DNA of 64,000 nucleotides from Anaeramoeba flamelloides (taxonomy: Eukaryota; Metamonada; Anaeramoebidae): the NCBI GenBank assembly GCA_027625915.1, contig JANTQA010000036.1, positions 8,701,001 to 8,765,000 on the forward strand, read 5' to 3'. Shown piece by piece: positions 12,073-23,330 of this stretch. A program made the translations under genes and the position numbers. The notes below the pieces were generated by a model that saw only the letters and a program-made list of their open reading frames with translations, had not been told where the DNA came from and ran no database searches. Within the stretch, counting starts at the first letter, position 1, and each line of letters begins with the position of its first letter.

Positions 12073-13299
12073 TATGTCTTAACATATGGGGGGTGATTTA
12101 TTATCTCAAATGTGAAAAATATAAAGTTTTTTTTTTCATAAAACTTGATTATTTATAGCTTTTGAAGACAACATGAACTAAGTGATGGATTTGGGCAAAT
12201 ACCCATTCGGAAAATGATCGATAATTTTTTTTTTAAAATCTTACTTAAAAAATTCATCAATGTTTATTTTTGATTAAATTTAATCAGTGTTTTGATTAAT
12301 ATTTTTTTTTCATTTAAAGTTTAAAAGTTTTTATAAAATAAAAATTAATTTTTTTTATCAAATAATTTCTCGAAACATTGTGGAACACTACTTTTATTAT
12401 CAAAATTTTCCTTGAGGTTGGTCATAAATTGGTTCAATTTATTTTTCTTCTTTAAAACCTTAAAGTTCAATGTTTTTAAAATGAAAAGTGCTAACTTTCT
12501 CTTTTTTTTGTTTAAATTATATTCTTTTGATTGGAATTTTAGTAATTTAGTCATGTCTATGTTTAATTGCGATTTTTTTTTTTTATGTATGTTTTTGGGG
12601 GAAATTGGTAAAATGTAGATTTTTGTAGATTCTCGACATTTGTAGACATTTTTTTTTTTCTTCTTTAAGGATCTTGTCAAATTGTTTTATCAGTAAAGTC
12701 ATGATCGGGGACAGAATCTGTCTCAGAACCTCGATTTTGAATAAAATTCATTTTCCAAAATTTAAAGATCAATGATGATATTTGTCCTTTTGCTTATTGT
12801 TAATATATTCTTATAAAAAAAATATTTAAAAACCTGTTATTGTATGTTTTATAATGTTAAATGCATACTTGTATTTTTTTTATTAATGTTATATTAGTGA
12901 TTAGTTAGAAATTTTTTGAATTATTCAATTGTATGGGTTTAAATTTGAGAAAGTAGTTTGAAAACAATTATAATTTCTTTTTAATGAAAAATATTGATTA
13001 ATTCAACAATAGTATTTAAAAAAATAATAATTGATAGTTGAATAAATATTTTTTAATCAAAATACTGCAAATAATAATATTTTTTATTTTTATTTTATTA
13101 AAAAAATATTATATTGTGGTGTTTTTATAAAAAATATTTTTCACTTTTTTTTACAGAGAAGATATCGAATTAAAAACTTATAAAAACTTTAATAATTAGA
13201 AATTTTACAGGATTTTAAGCTTTTTTTGGAAATCTGAATCAAAATTTTTATTCTATTTCTTTAACAAAAAATAGTATTCCATTCATGTCTTCAAAGCAT

Positions 13300-14290
13300 T
13301 CAAATAAAATAATACTTAAGGGATTAGTATTTTTTGAAAATAAAATGAAATCTTGTCAAGATTACTTGAAAAAAAATTTTATTTTGTAATTTGTATTTTG
13401 ACTTATTAAATGGATGAGTTAACCTTATTTAATAGACAATTTACTAATTTGAGTCTCTTTTTTGAAATTCAAAATTTACATGTTTCCAATATAAAACTAA
13501 AAAAAGTAACCAGTTATTTTGATTCATAATTAAGTTAATTCTTGAAAATGGTAAAACATATTTTTTGTTTTAATTTGGAAAGTATTGATTTTGAAAGAAA
13601 ATTTTTTATTTGGTGTTTCTTTTTCTTTGATTAATATTTCAATTCATATATTAGTCAATACAACCCATTGAAGTATATTTGATACAATTAATGGATATTT
13701 GGTCAAAGTCTTAACAAAATTTTATCAATTAAATTGAGATCTATTAAGCACAAGAATTTTTTTCCACACTAATTTAAAAAGTTTTTTTCTGGTTTTCAAA
13801 AATTTTTTTAACTAATTGTTTGGTCTTATTCACAAGAATCCTTATAACAATTCAAATCATTTTTGGTAGAAAAATAATGATTTTGAATTTTGAAGATAAA
13901 ATTTACCAATTACCAAATATCTTCAAGAAAATTTTATTTTAAAAAATTGAATTTCATCTTAAAAATAAAAACATAAAATCTTGGTAAAATAATTAAATGA
14001 CTTCAAAACTTTAATTATTATAATTATTCTTCTTAAAAAAATACAATTATTTTTCAATTGGTTTTTAATATATCATTTTTTTTGTCCAAATAAAAGTATC
14101 ATCTCGAAAAAGAAAAAAAATAATTATATTATTATTACTAGTAACAAAGACTTTTTGCTTTATAATAACGTTCAAAATGGTAATAAACGGGGTAAAGTCT
14201 TGTTATTATGAGAGAAATAAAATGAATTTAATAGTTTGCCTTTTCAGAAAAAATGGAAAAAAAAATTGATCTCACTACAGTGATCAAAAT
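13300..14290 (+). repeat. Dispersed repeat family F, copy 1
   Basis: About 1 kb that matches 45670-46900 in inverted orientation over most of its length. Landmarks are ATGAAATCTTGTCAAGAT, GATGAGTTAA...GAGTCT.TTTTTTGAAAT, TTGTTTGGTCTTATTCACAA, CTTCTTAAAAAAATACAATT and GGTAATAAACGGGGTAAA. A short protein remnant beginning MDEL is visible from about 13421 but is degraded here. The conserved reading direction across copies suggests that the repeat once carried a coding sequence; its family is not recognised. Confidence 0.75.
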
Positions 14291-14304
14291 AATGCGTGAA
14301 CAAA

Positions 14305-14714
14305 GACTATAATCCATGTTTCAAAACATTGTCCTTGCTTTTTTTTCTTCTTGTTTCAATGCAACATCCAATCCACTACCAAATAGTATACCTAAGTAAA
14401 AATCAATTTTGAAAGTAAATGTCTGGTTATTTTCAGTAAAATTTAAATTATTCATGTGAATAGTTGAAAAATTTACTTAATTTGTTTTATTTTTTTGGAA
14501 TTTTTTGTTTTTTTGATGATAAATATTCTCCAAAAATTAACTCTATTTTTTGATATAAATTTTCTAATTTGATCCTTCATTTTTAGAATTTCTTTTTAAA
14601 TAATAGAACTTTAAGAAACCAAAACCATATTTTTAAGGGTTTATTATTGGTTTCTTTGATTGGTTAATGTATAGGTCTTCTATAACAAAAAAACACTCTA
14701 TTTATTTTGAAACA
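14305..14714 (+). repeat. Dispersed repeat family H, copy 1
   Basis: About 410 bp similar to 25218-25634 in the same orientation. Shared blocks include TTTTTTCTTCTTGTT, CAACATCCAATC.ACTAC, TTTTCAGTAAAATTTAAATT, GATAAATTTTC.AATTTGAT and GGTTTCTTTGAT.GGTT. No open frame and no inverted ends were found. It follows repeat F directly in this copy, but not in the second copy. Confidence 0.75.
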
Positions 14715-15229
14715 CTCATTAAATTTTTTTGCAATCTTTATTTTGACTACCATAAACTAATTTCTTTTATGGTCTTTCTTAGTCGAACAGAATTTTTTGA
14801 CACTTGGCATATACAAAATTTTTAATTCGAGAATACCACCAATAACATATTTTAAAATTTTGCCTTGTTGTCGTAGATTACTGATCCCTTAAAAATCTTT
14901 TTGAAATTATCAAATTTTATAAAATAGATGTTATTTGAATTTAGTTCCTTTGACCGGTCTATGAAGAATAAAAAGGAAAATGTTTATCAGCTATTTTCAT
15001 TATTCTTTTTCAAAGAGAGTGACAAATTACAAATTGACTTCATTTAAAACTCTATTTGTGAAAGCAAAAAGATTGAAAAGAAAAAGTAACTTTTTACCCA
15101 TTTTTTGGGCAAATATCTTTTTTTTGTATTTCTGACTCTTGATGCATGTTTTGAGTTTTTGAACCAATTGGATTTTTTAGAACAGACTTAAATCTTGTTA
15201 TTTCAACTTTAATAAATATAAGGTCTTGT

Positions 15230-15395
15230 ATTACTGGTTTTTTGATTAGAAATAGGGAAAAATTTTTACTTCGTTTTCAAATCAAGTGACAAATTACAAC
15301 CACACTTCTTACCTCTTCTTAGGGAACTCTATTTATTAAAAGAAAAATATGGCAAAGGAAGTGTCGTGTTCTCCCATTTATACAACAGCTACAAG
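15230..15395. mobile_element. Diverged relative of the 6664-6834 MITE
   Basis: Starts with TACTGGTTTTTTGATTAGAA and a GGGAAAAATTTTTACTT block. It contains ACTCTATTTATTAAAAGAAA and GGAAGTG in the order seen in the 6664-6834 element, and ends with CCCATTTATACAACAGC. The right end is eroded. A further right-half fragment sharing AACTCTATTTGTGAAAG lies near 14985-15110. Confidence 0.4.
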
Positions 15396-16541
15396 AATTT
15401 AGTGATCCGAAAACGTAGGGCTTAAATTAACTCTTCTGTAAAGACTTGAACTAAAGGCTCGATTTTTGTTGTTGAACGAAATTATAGTTTTCATTTTTTT
15501 ACTTATTTCCATGTCGAATTTTTTTAAAAAAAAAGAAACAAAACCAAAAAAAAGGCACATCTCCCAAAAGGTTTGAAATTTGATACATTTTTTTTCATCT
15601 TCCATACTTTCAGAATTCTTCTTCTTTTTGTGTTATTTTTTTTTAAAAACTAAAAAGAAAAATTAATTTTTTTTTTCAATAATTTTGAAAAAACCAACTT
15701 TGGTGAATCATAAAAACACCCCCACATCACATTTGTTGGGTTATTATTTCAAAGAAAAAAAAAAACAAAATCAGTTTTTAAAACATAAACCAATTTGGCT
15801 TTTAAAAGAAGCTAACCATTTCCGACTTCTTCGATCTAAAGTCTTGTTTTAACCTAAACAAACACATTTTTAAAAGAACAACAGCTCCTGAAATTTGACA
15901 AATTGAAGGTTATTGTTTCTTCGTTACAATGTGTTTTAAAAAGTAAAACCTGATGTTCTTATAAAAAAGGGATCAAAAAAAGCAATCTATCTACACACAA
16001 AAAAAAAATAGCTTTGAAAGTCTGTTATTACACTCATTTCGTAAAATGTAAAACACTAATTTTAGTCACCACCCATATCATTGTTCAGATGGAATTTCTG
16101 ATTTGTTTTGTAAACATTTAGAACATTTTTTTTTCACATTACAAATACAAGCTTGGAAAAAAGATTTTTTTTCCCCTTTGAAAATAAAACTGCTATTTTC
16201 GTTTAAAGTGAAGACAAAGCTGGTCCAAAAACCAGTTTGTTTATTTTGGTAACATACTTTGAAATTCTTTTACTTAAAACGAGAAATTTGAATAAACAAA
16301 AAATTAATACAATTTTTTAAAAGGAACTTTTCAATTTACCATTTACATGAGATCACGGATTGAAAACCAGCGATGTTCCCACAGAAATAGTAATAAATAA
16401 GGCAATTTTATCCTTTATAATTATTCCTGATTAATAAATACGTTTGCAATTTACCATTTTGTCTCAACACAATTTTGCTTCAATCTCATTTAGAATGTAA
16501 ACCCAGGATCTTTAAAATATTCTCCAATTTGGATCAAAAAA

Positions 16542-16865
16542 TCATTTTATGTCATTTTTTAAATGGAAAAAAGAAAAAGAAATTTTGAGATTCCTGAAGC
16601 AGAACACATTGTTAAGGATCGGTGAAAATGAAAAAGAAAAATAATCACGATTTTTTAACATTAAAAACACTCTCTCAATAAACAATTTTAAATCTAAATG
16701 ATCGTATTGCCAATGATTTTTGATCTTTGGGTTACTTTGAATTGTTACATTGTCTTTACAAACCATACGGTCGTTCCAGCCGTGCTGTGAAAATTTGTAA
16801 GACATAGAAATTGGTTGTCTATTATAAAAAAGCGTTTTTTGAATATAAAATTCAATTTCTACCAT
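16542..16865 (-). CDS. Hypothetical small protein (107 aa), uncertain
   Basis: A genuine ATG at 16865 opens a 107-codon frame whose first 75 residues have a balanced, protein-like composition (MSYKFSQHGWNDRMVCKDN, HWQYDHLDLKLFIERVF), unlike the poly-F/K frames nearby. No domain, signal peptide or homologue is recognised. It could be an exon, a remnant or chance. Confidence 0.25.
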   Translation of the reverse strand: MVEIEFYIQKTLFYNRQPISMSYKFSQHGWNDRMVCKDNVTIQSNPKIKNHWQYDHLDLKLFIERVFLMLKNRDYFSFSFSPILNNVFCFRNLKISFSFFHLKNDIK

Positions 16866-17799
16866 AAGATAAAAATTTCAACTTCTCTTACTTCATTTGA
16901 GTTATTTTTTTTGAAAAAAACCTAGACAAAAATTAAATTTTCTCAAAAGAAAAGAAATCACTAAAATCACAGAAATAACAGAAACCATGGAAATTTGAAA
17001 GTATTTTTCGATCTTTGTTGTTAAATTGTAAAAACCTGGGATTTTAACAATTTTGGAAATTGAAGATCCACATTAGTTATTTTAATGAATTTGTTTGTCA
17101 ATTTCCAAAACAAAGGAACCAAAAAATGGATAACTTATTTTAAATCTTGTATTATAAATTTTATGGTTTATGATGAGCCTTAATATACCCCTTTACTTTT
17201 TGTTATACAAAATTAAATTTTAGTATAGAAAATCAATTTTAGGGTCTTATAAATTTTCACGGTAGCGCTGGAAAGAATGTATTAATTATTACAAAGGGGG
17301 CTGCGTCTGATTTTGTCTTTATTTTTTTTTGGTTGGTTCTTTTTGTTTTTTCTTGAATTAAATCTCCCAGCCATGACTAAGAGGTGAGTGCCTCCTCGAA
17401 TTGTTTGTGGAACAACATTATCCATGTCAAACGCACTTCACATTTTTAATTCTTTTTTGATAAAATTTTTTTTGTTTAGATAGTTTCTCTCAAAACACAA
17501 TTTGTTCTATCAAGAGAAATTGGGTTGGGGTTGTTTGATAAAGGCTTTGAAGAATTTTTCATGAAAGGATCTTTTGAAAATTTAATTTGCAAAAATTAGT
17601 CAGTTTTTTTTATTTTGAAAAAAAAAAATTGTTATCAGTTGAGAAAAAATTATCTTTCTATTTTTGGAAATGGGAATTTTAATGGATTTAATACAATACC
17701 AAATCAATTACCGTGCCATTATTCAAAAATCTCTTTGTTTTAAAATAACAAAGGTATATTCATCTAACATTCTCACTTATCTCCTTATTGATATTTGAA

Positions 17800-17890
17800 A
17801 ACAATTTTTAGAACCCTATCAACTCAACTCACAATCCAAAAAATTAGAATAGAAAATGGCCTACAATGTGTAAGGGTTCTAAAAATTGTT
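17800..17890. repeat. Perfect 18-bp inverted repeat (hairpin)
   Basis: The 17-base core ACAATTTTTAGAACCCT at 17801-17817 is exactly complementary to 17873-17889, and one further pair (17800/17890) extends it. The loop is 55 bp. It could fold as a cruciform or be a tiny foldback element. It lies just upstream of the 17959-18727 foldback. Confidence 0.8.
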
Positions 17891-17958
17891 ATGAAAGTGA
17901 AATTTTCTCAAAAAGTCGATTTTTGCCAACCTTCTTTTTCATTTTTTAATGGGCGTTT

Positions 17959-18727
17959 GAAATATTCTCGAAAATACCCGAAAATCGAAAAGACCTGAAA
18001 ATTTTTTAATCACAAAAAAACAATTTTTGAACAGCTTCTAAGAAATTCTAGTACTAATACATAGTTTAATGGTAAAATAACAATTTCACTTTCAGACATA
18101 ATATTTTTTTTTGAATTTTCTACTTTAAGACCCTCTAAAGAGTTTTTGGTACCTTTTGAGTCTATTGGTACTTATTAGGGTAAGTGTATAGGTGTATGTT
18201 AGAGTTATTTTTTGGATTTTGTATCGCGTGTGTTTGTATAAATTTGGTTGTATGTTTTGGTTAAACCAATTTCTTTTATGCAATGTAGAGTTAAATAAAG
18301 TCTGACTTGGGCCATTTTGTGTAGTGCATGGCATATTTATTGTACGATTAGATATTAATGGGTTATTTTTGGATTGTATTTAAGATTTCAAAATTATGGG
18401 TAATGATACACAATTAGAAATTTTCTTTACAAGTTCATTTTCTCTCATTTAGTTAATACCATTTCGAAATGATCAGAAATGTCACAGTCATCTAAGATAC
18501 CAATTCCTACCACACAAAATGGGTTGAATACTATCCCTCAAAGTTAAATTTTTCACATTTTTTATTTTTCATTCAGAAAAAAAAAATTTCGAAAATAAAA
18601 TTCCAAATTTACTCTTAAACTAAGTACATTGACACTATTATTTCTTAGAAGTTGTTCAAAAAGTGTTTTTTCGTGATTAAAAAATTTTCGGGTATTTTCG
18701 ATTTTCGGCTATTTACTGGAATATTTG
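17959..18727. mobile_element. Foldback element with about 120-bp inverted arms
   Basis: The left arm 17959-18076 and the reverse complement of the right arm 18608-18727 align without large gaps at about 80% identity by eye. Shared blocks are CCGAAAATCGAAAA, GAAAATTTTTTAATCAC, TTTTTGAACA.CTTCTAAGAA and TTAGTTTAA. The 531-bp interior shows no credible gene. I found no clear target-site duplication. Confidence 0.65.
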
Positions 18728-19459
18728 ATAGATTCTTTTTTAATACAAGACTGACAAATTTAGAAAAATGTTGACATTTTTTCCTTCTTAGATCAGATTG
18801 AATAAAAATTTGTGAGATTTGACAACCACCAAACCCTGATAAAAACACACAATACTTTAAATTTGAATTGCAAACGTAGTCGTTAAATGGCAAAAGTTTC
18901 TCTTCAAAAAAGCATTTTTGAAAAACAAAATTTTAATTGAAAAAACACAAGTTCAAGATCAAATAGAGAAACAGTTGTTATTGTTGTTGTTGTTGTAGAA
19001 TATTTCAAAGTGGTATTCACTGAAATCTATTCAAGCATCGATTTTCATTAATACTAGTATTTGGGTGTTCAATGCAAAAAAACTTTCACTGTTCAATTTT
19101 TTGTTTTTTCACTTATTGATAATCTTTGTTAAAAGAAATAAACTTAACTTTATTCAGTTCACATCAATGCCAAAACTTCTCGTATAGCGTTTAATCGAGA
19201 TTCGTTTTACTCTTGTTTGTAATTTTAAGTGGGAATGTTAACTTACAATTATAACTGAATAAAAAAAACGAAAAATTTCCGAGTAAAAATTTTGTCTCAT
19301 TTAAACTGAAAATACCTACAAAAAAAAAAGGTGAAAAAGGAAAATAAGAAAATGAGAATGAGAATGAGAATGAGAACGAGTACAAGAACAAGAATAAGAA
19401 TCAGAAGAAAAAAGAAAAAGAAGAAGAAAAAAAAGAAAAAAGAAAGTTTATTTAATTTC

Positions 19460-19563
19460 TTAATAAATTAATCTTAATAAACTTTTTAATAAATTAATCT
19501 CAATAAACTTTTTAATAAATTAATTTTAATAAAATTCTTAATAAATTAATTTTAAAAGTCAAG
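19460..19563 (+). repeat. Tandem array, four units of 26 bp
   Basis: Units start at 19460, 19486, 19512 and 19538, each beginning TTAATAAATTAAT. The first two differ at one base, the third diverges in its last few bases, and the fourth breaks down after about 17 bases. The array ends just before the HEPN-like frame and follows a purine-rich tract (19320-19446). It may lie in that gene's 5' region or in an intron. Confidence 0.85.
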
Positions 19564-19597
19564 TTTAATTGAATTTTCACATTCAAATAATGATGTT

Positions 19598-20272
19598 ATG
19601 ACAAAACTTGAAAATGGAATGCTAAAATTAAATGCACAGGAGGAAGAATTAGAAACTTTCCGTACCAAAATTGAAGATGTAGGCGAAAGAGTTAAACAAT
19701 TTGAAAAAAAAAAGAAGGATATTAGTGCCACGAGATTTCTTGACAACACAAGGGAATTATATAATGTTATGGAATTCCAATGGGGACTGGAGGGACAAAT
19801 GTATTTTTTTATGGATGAAAAAATTATGGAAAACTGGTCTCAATTATTTTTTTCAAATTTTTCTGTTGTTGACAAATCATTAAAGAAACATCAGATCGAT
19901 GATCACTTATCAAAGACGAAAACAAGATGGCTACCAAGAACAATTAGGAATGCGATGAGCCATGGCGGTACAGACTTTCTTCAAAATTCGACAAGTCCAT
20001 GGCAAACGGTAATCACATTTAAAAATATTTATCAAAACCGTACAATTACCACATTTAATTCAAAAAGTTTATTCCATTATACTCAATTTTCGAAGAGATT
20101 CTATCAAAAAATTTTGCTATTTTTAAATGATGCAAAAGATTTATTAGCTGGCGAATATGATAGATTAATCGATATTTGCGATGAATGTATCAACAAAAAT
20201 AAAAAATCCAGTAAAGCAAAGGAATATAAACAAAAATTCGAAAAAAGAAAAAAAAAATTATTAAATTGGTAA
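19598..20272 (+). CDS. HEPN-like protein with coiled-coil ends (224 aa)
   Basis: ATG at 19598; the frame is open back to 19556 with coding-like codons, so an upstream exon joined at the TTAAAAG just before is possible. Residues 1-42 are a charged coiled coil. The centre carries RTIRNAMSHGG (about residues 115-125), which fits the RNxxxH signature of HEPN domains. It is followed by an amphipathic region and a C-terminal helical K/E-rich tail (about 195-224). HEPN proteins are helical; many are RNases that use this Arg and His, found in bacterial toxin systems and in some eukaryotic RNA enzymes, while others only bind nucleotides or RNA. A role as an RNase is therefore inference. No partner gene sits beside it: the next gene is 6 kb away. 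Codon use matches the other genes, so recent transfer from bacteria is not evident. Confidence 0.6.
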   Translation: MTKLENGMLKLNAQEEELETFRTKIEDVGERVKQFEKKKKDISATRFLDNTRELYNVMEFQWGLEGQMYFFMDEKIMENWSQLFFSNFSVVDKSLKKHQIDDHLSKTKTRWLPRTIRNAMSHGGTDFLQNSTSPWQTVITFKNIYQNRTITTFNSKSLFHYTQFSKRFYQKILLFLNDAKDLLAGEYDRLIDICDECINKNKKSSKAKEYKQKFEKRKKKLLNW

Positions 20273-22904
20273 TAATCAACCGAAAATCTTTTTTTTTTTT
20301 TTTTTTTTTACGAATTCATAAGTGATCAAATCAGAATTTTTACCTCTGCTCAAAGCTCTAATTAACATTGAGATATCTTGTTCCCCTTTTCAAGAAAATA
20401 ATTATTCAATAATATTGTTTGTTTGTTTGTTTTTCTTTTTGTTTTTATACTTTTTTTATTGGGTTTGGATGTATTTTGTAAAGTTAATATTATTATTAAT
20501 GCTGTTAAATTCAAAAATATTTAAAATCATTTTCATTTTAAACATTTGAAAACTCTCCTTTCAAAACATTATGTTTCAATGAACATTTCAAAAGTCTTCT
20601 TTTTTTGAAAGTTTCTTTACTGTTATACCATATCAATTCTTTATTGTCATTTCCACATAAAAAAAAAGAATTTTTTTTTAATTATTGAACGAAAGAGAGG
20701 TAATATCACAAGATAGAACATCTATTTTATCAAAAATACTTAACTATATTTGGTGATTTTTATCCCCTTTTAATAATTTGAATTTCTTTCAAAATAAAAG
20801 GATAACTTTTCTTTAAAAGAATTGGAAAAGGTTGAAAAGAAAAGACTATATGAAAAGTAAGAAATTATTTTTATGGTGAAAAACGAAAAATTGATAAAAA
20901 AAACTTATTTAAAAAGAAAAAAGAAAAAAAAATAAATGATCCAAAATAATAATAAGTGTATATGGGTTTATAAGAAGTAATTGGAAAAAAAATAATGAAA
21001 AAAAAAAAAATATATCATTTAATTAAAAATACCCTAAATCATTCTTACGGTAATTTTGGTTACTTTAGTTTTGTTTGATAGTTGATGATCAAATTTCTTT
21101 TTTTTTTGCGGGGGTTGTTATTTAATTTTTGTAATTTATTTTGCCCTTTGATCTTGTTTGTCAACGTCCTTTTTCATTTTTAAGATTTTACTTTTTCTTT
21201 TTTTATTTATAAGCTACCATAACTGTTGTGTTTCAATATTTCAGTTGTCATTAACCACTATATTTTTTCCCCAAATCAACACTTCTTCAGAATATAGAGG
21301 AATTTAGATAATGATTAAATGAAAAAAAAAAAAAAAAACATCAAAGAAAATTTTGTAACAAGTTCTAAAATATTTTATTAATCATTATTTGAGAAAAAAA
21401 TAAAATTATCCTTTCAAACCAATTAAAAAAATAAAGAATTTTTTTAAAAAAATGCAAACCCTTGTTTCTAAATTTCATAAAAAATCAACTTTGTTAGCAG
21501 ATCTATTTGTAAATTGATAATACCAAACTGAGTGAAATATTAATACTGAGAATAGTAAAAACTATTGGATCCATTTTAAAATATGCTCCTTAACATATTT
21601 CCAAAAAATAAAAGAAAAAAATGTAAAATTTTTTTTGGTTAAAACAAGACACTGCCAATTTTAATAAAAATAGTACAATATGGTAAGGATACAATTGGTT
21701 TCTTAAATAAATAAAAAAAAAACAGCTATACTTTTTGATTCCATTTGAAAATTTTATTGAACTTAAAGAAGTTATGAAAACAATTTTTTCAATCAAAAAG
21801 AAAAATAATAAAGACCAATTATCCTAACTAAAAATATCAGATAAAATTGAGTACATAAAATTTAATATCTTTTATGAATTTAATTTCATCCATAAAAAAA
21901 AAAATTGAATTATTATTATGAATCAATAAATGCCTTTTAATACACTTTTATACATTTAAATACCTTTTTAATGGATTGGGTTCAATACAATATTTATTTA
22001 GATATTTATTTCATATAATTAATATAGCTTAAAATTCTGAGATTTTAGGATATTAAATATTCCAAATTGAACATTTGAAATATAATTTGAATTTTTTAAT
22101 TTGAATTGAACACTAATCAAAGTTTATTAATAAAAAATTATAAAAATGAAAATTGAATTTTAATTTTTCAAAATTTTTTTGAATTTTCAATATAATCTTA
22201 ATTTTATGTTCTTTTAGAACAAAAATCCAATTCTGGAGATCAGAAAAATGGTATAAAAGAATCCCCATTAAAAAAAAATAAAAAATAACAATTTGTATTG
22301 GGTTTAATATTACATTTCAAAAGAAATATTTATTACTTAGAGTATGCTTGTCAAAATTTGTCTTATAAAAGTATAAAAGACTCATTTTTAATTACAATCA
22401 AAAAAAAATAATAATGAATAAAACAATAATATTTTAATACTATGTTCTAAAAATGAATTCTTTTTTTAAAATCAAATAAATATTTTTGTGTTTTAATCAA
22501 CAAACAATTGTTTGAAAAAAATGATTTTTTTATATATTACTCGTGTATAATAGATTTTTTGCCCTTCCAATAAAAACTATTTACGAATATTTGTAAACAA
22601 ATCCTTAGAATTAAATATAGATGGAATAATTTTATTACAGAAAAATAAAAACTACAAACTTTAAACTAAAATTGTTGAATCTATACTTTAAGTTTAAATT
22701 TTTGAAAGGAAAATTTAGAAGAAGAACAAATAAAGTGTAATTTCCACTCCACCTTTAACAATATTAATAATCGATTTTTTATAACGATTCATATAAATTA
22801 AAGTTGAATTAGAAAAACTAAAAAATAGGTTAAATTGTTCAAACAATTTTTAAAATTTTTAAACTATGTTTATTTTTCTTACAATACTTGAATTTAATAC
22901 TTTT

Positions 22905-23330
22905 AAGTATATATTCCGAAAAAAAATTGAAAAATCAAAAAAAAAAATTGTCAAATCGATTTTAATTATTAAATAGTCGTGTAAAAGTCTCTTTTTCAAA
23001 TATCTTTTTAATCATTTTTACCTATATTTGTAAAATAAAATTCTAATCAACAAATTAGATTGTTTATTCGAATTAATATAGAATTCAAAACATAGAATTG
23101 ATCCAACATTTAGGAATAATTAATTTTTCAAATATAAAATTTAATTGCTAATGTTTGTAAAATTATCTTTTTTAGAAATTTGATGATTTTTCAAATCTTG
23201 TGTAATTAACTTTTGGGGTAGATGATACTGATATTACTCCAGTCTTGGTATTTTCAATTTCAGAGGTCTTTTTTTGATGATCAAAAAATAAGCAGAATAT
23301 TATTTGAAAATTGACCTAATTTACTATTAT
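22905..23330 (+). repeat. Dispersed repeat family D, copy 1
   Basis: Resembles 62795-63215 and, more weakly, 29650-29960, all in the same orientation. Shared blocks are AAATTGTCAAATCGATT, AAATTAGATTGTTTATT-like, TTTGATGATCA/TTTGATCAGTG and AAAAAATAAG.AG.AT.TTATTTGAAAA. No conserved open frame was found. Confidence 0.6.

Larger units (their letters stand above)
12073..19555. other. Intergenic stretch rich in repeats and foldbacks
   Basis: About 7.5 kb without a confident gene. It holds repeat F (13300-14290), repeat H (14305-14714), a diverged MITE (15230-15395), a small ATG frame (16542-16865), a perfect 18-bp hairpin (17800-17890), a 769-bp foldback (17959-18727) and a tandem array (19460-19563). 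Further short lysine- or phenylalanine-rich frames look like chance products of the composition. Confidence 0.6.

Noticed and set aside
12345-12680. 111-codon lysine-rich minus-strand frame next to the GDPD-like gene
   Set aside because: It starts at TTG directly after a stop, has no ATG of its own nearby, and looks like translated A/T runs.
15399-15605. 68-codon ATG frame on the minus strand
   Set aside because: It overlaps the eroded end of a MITE and has no protein-like core.
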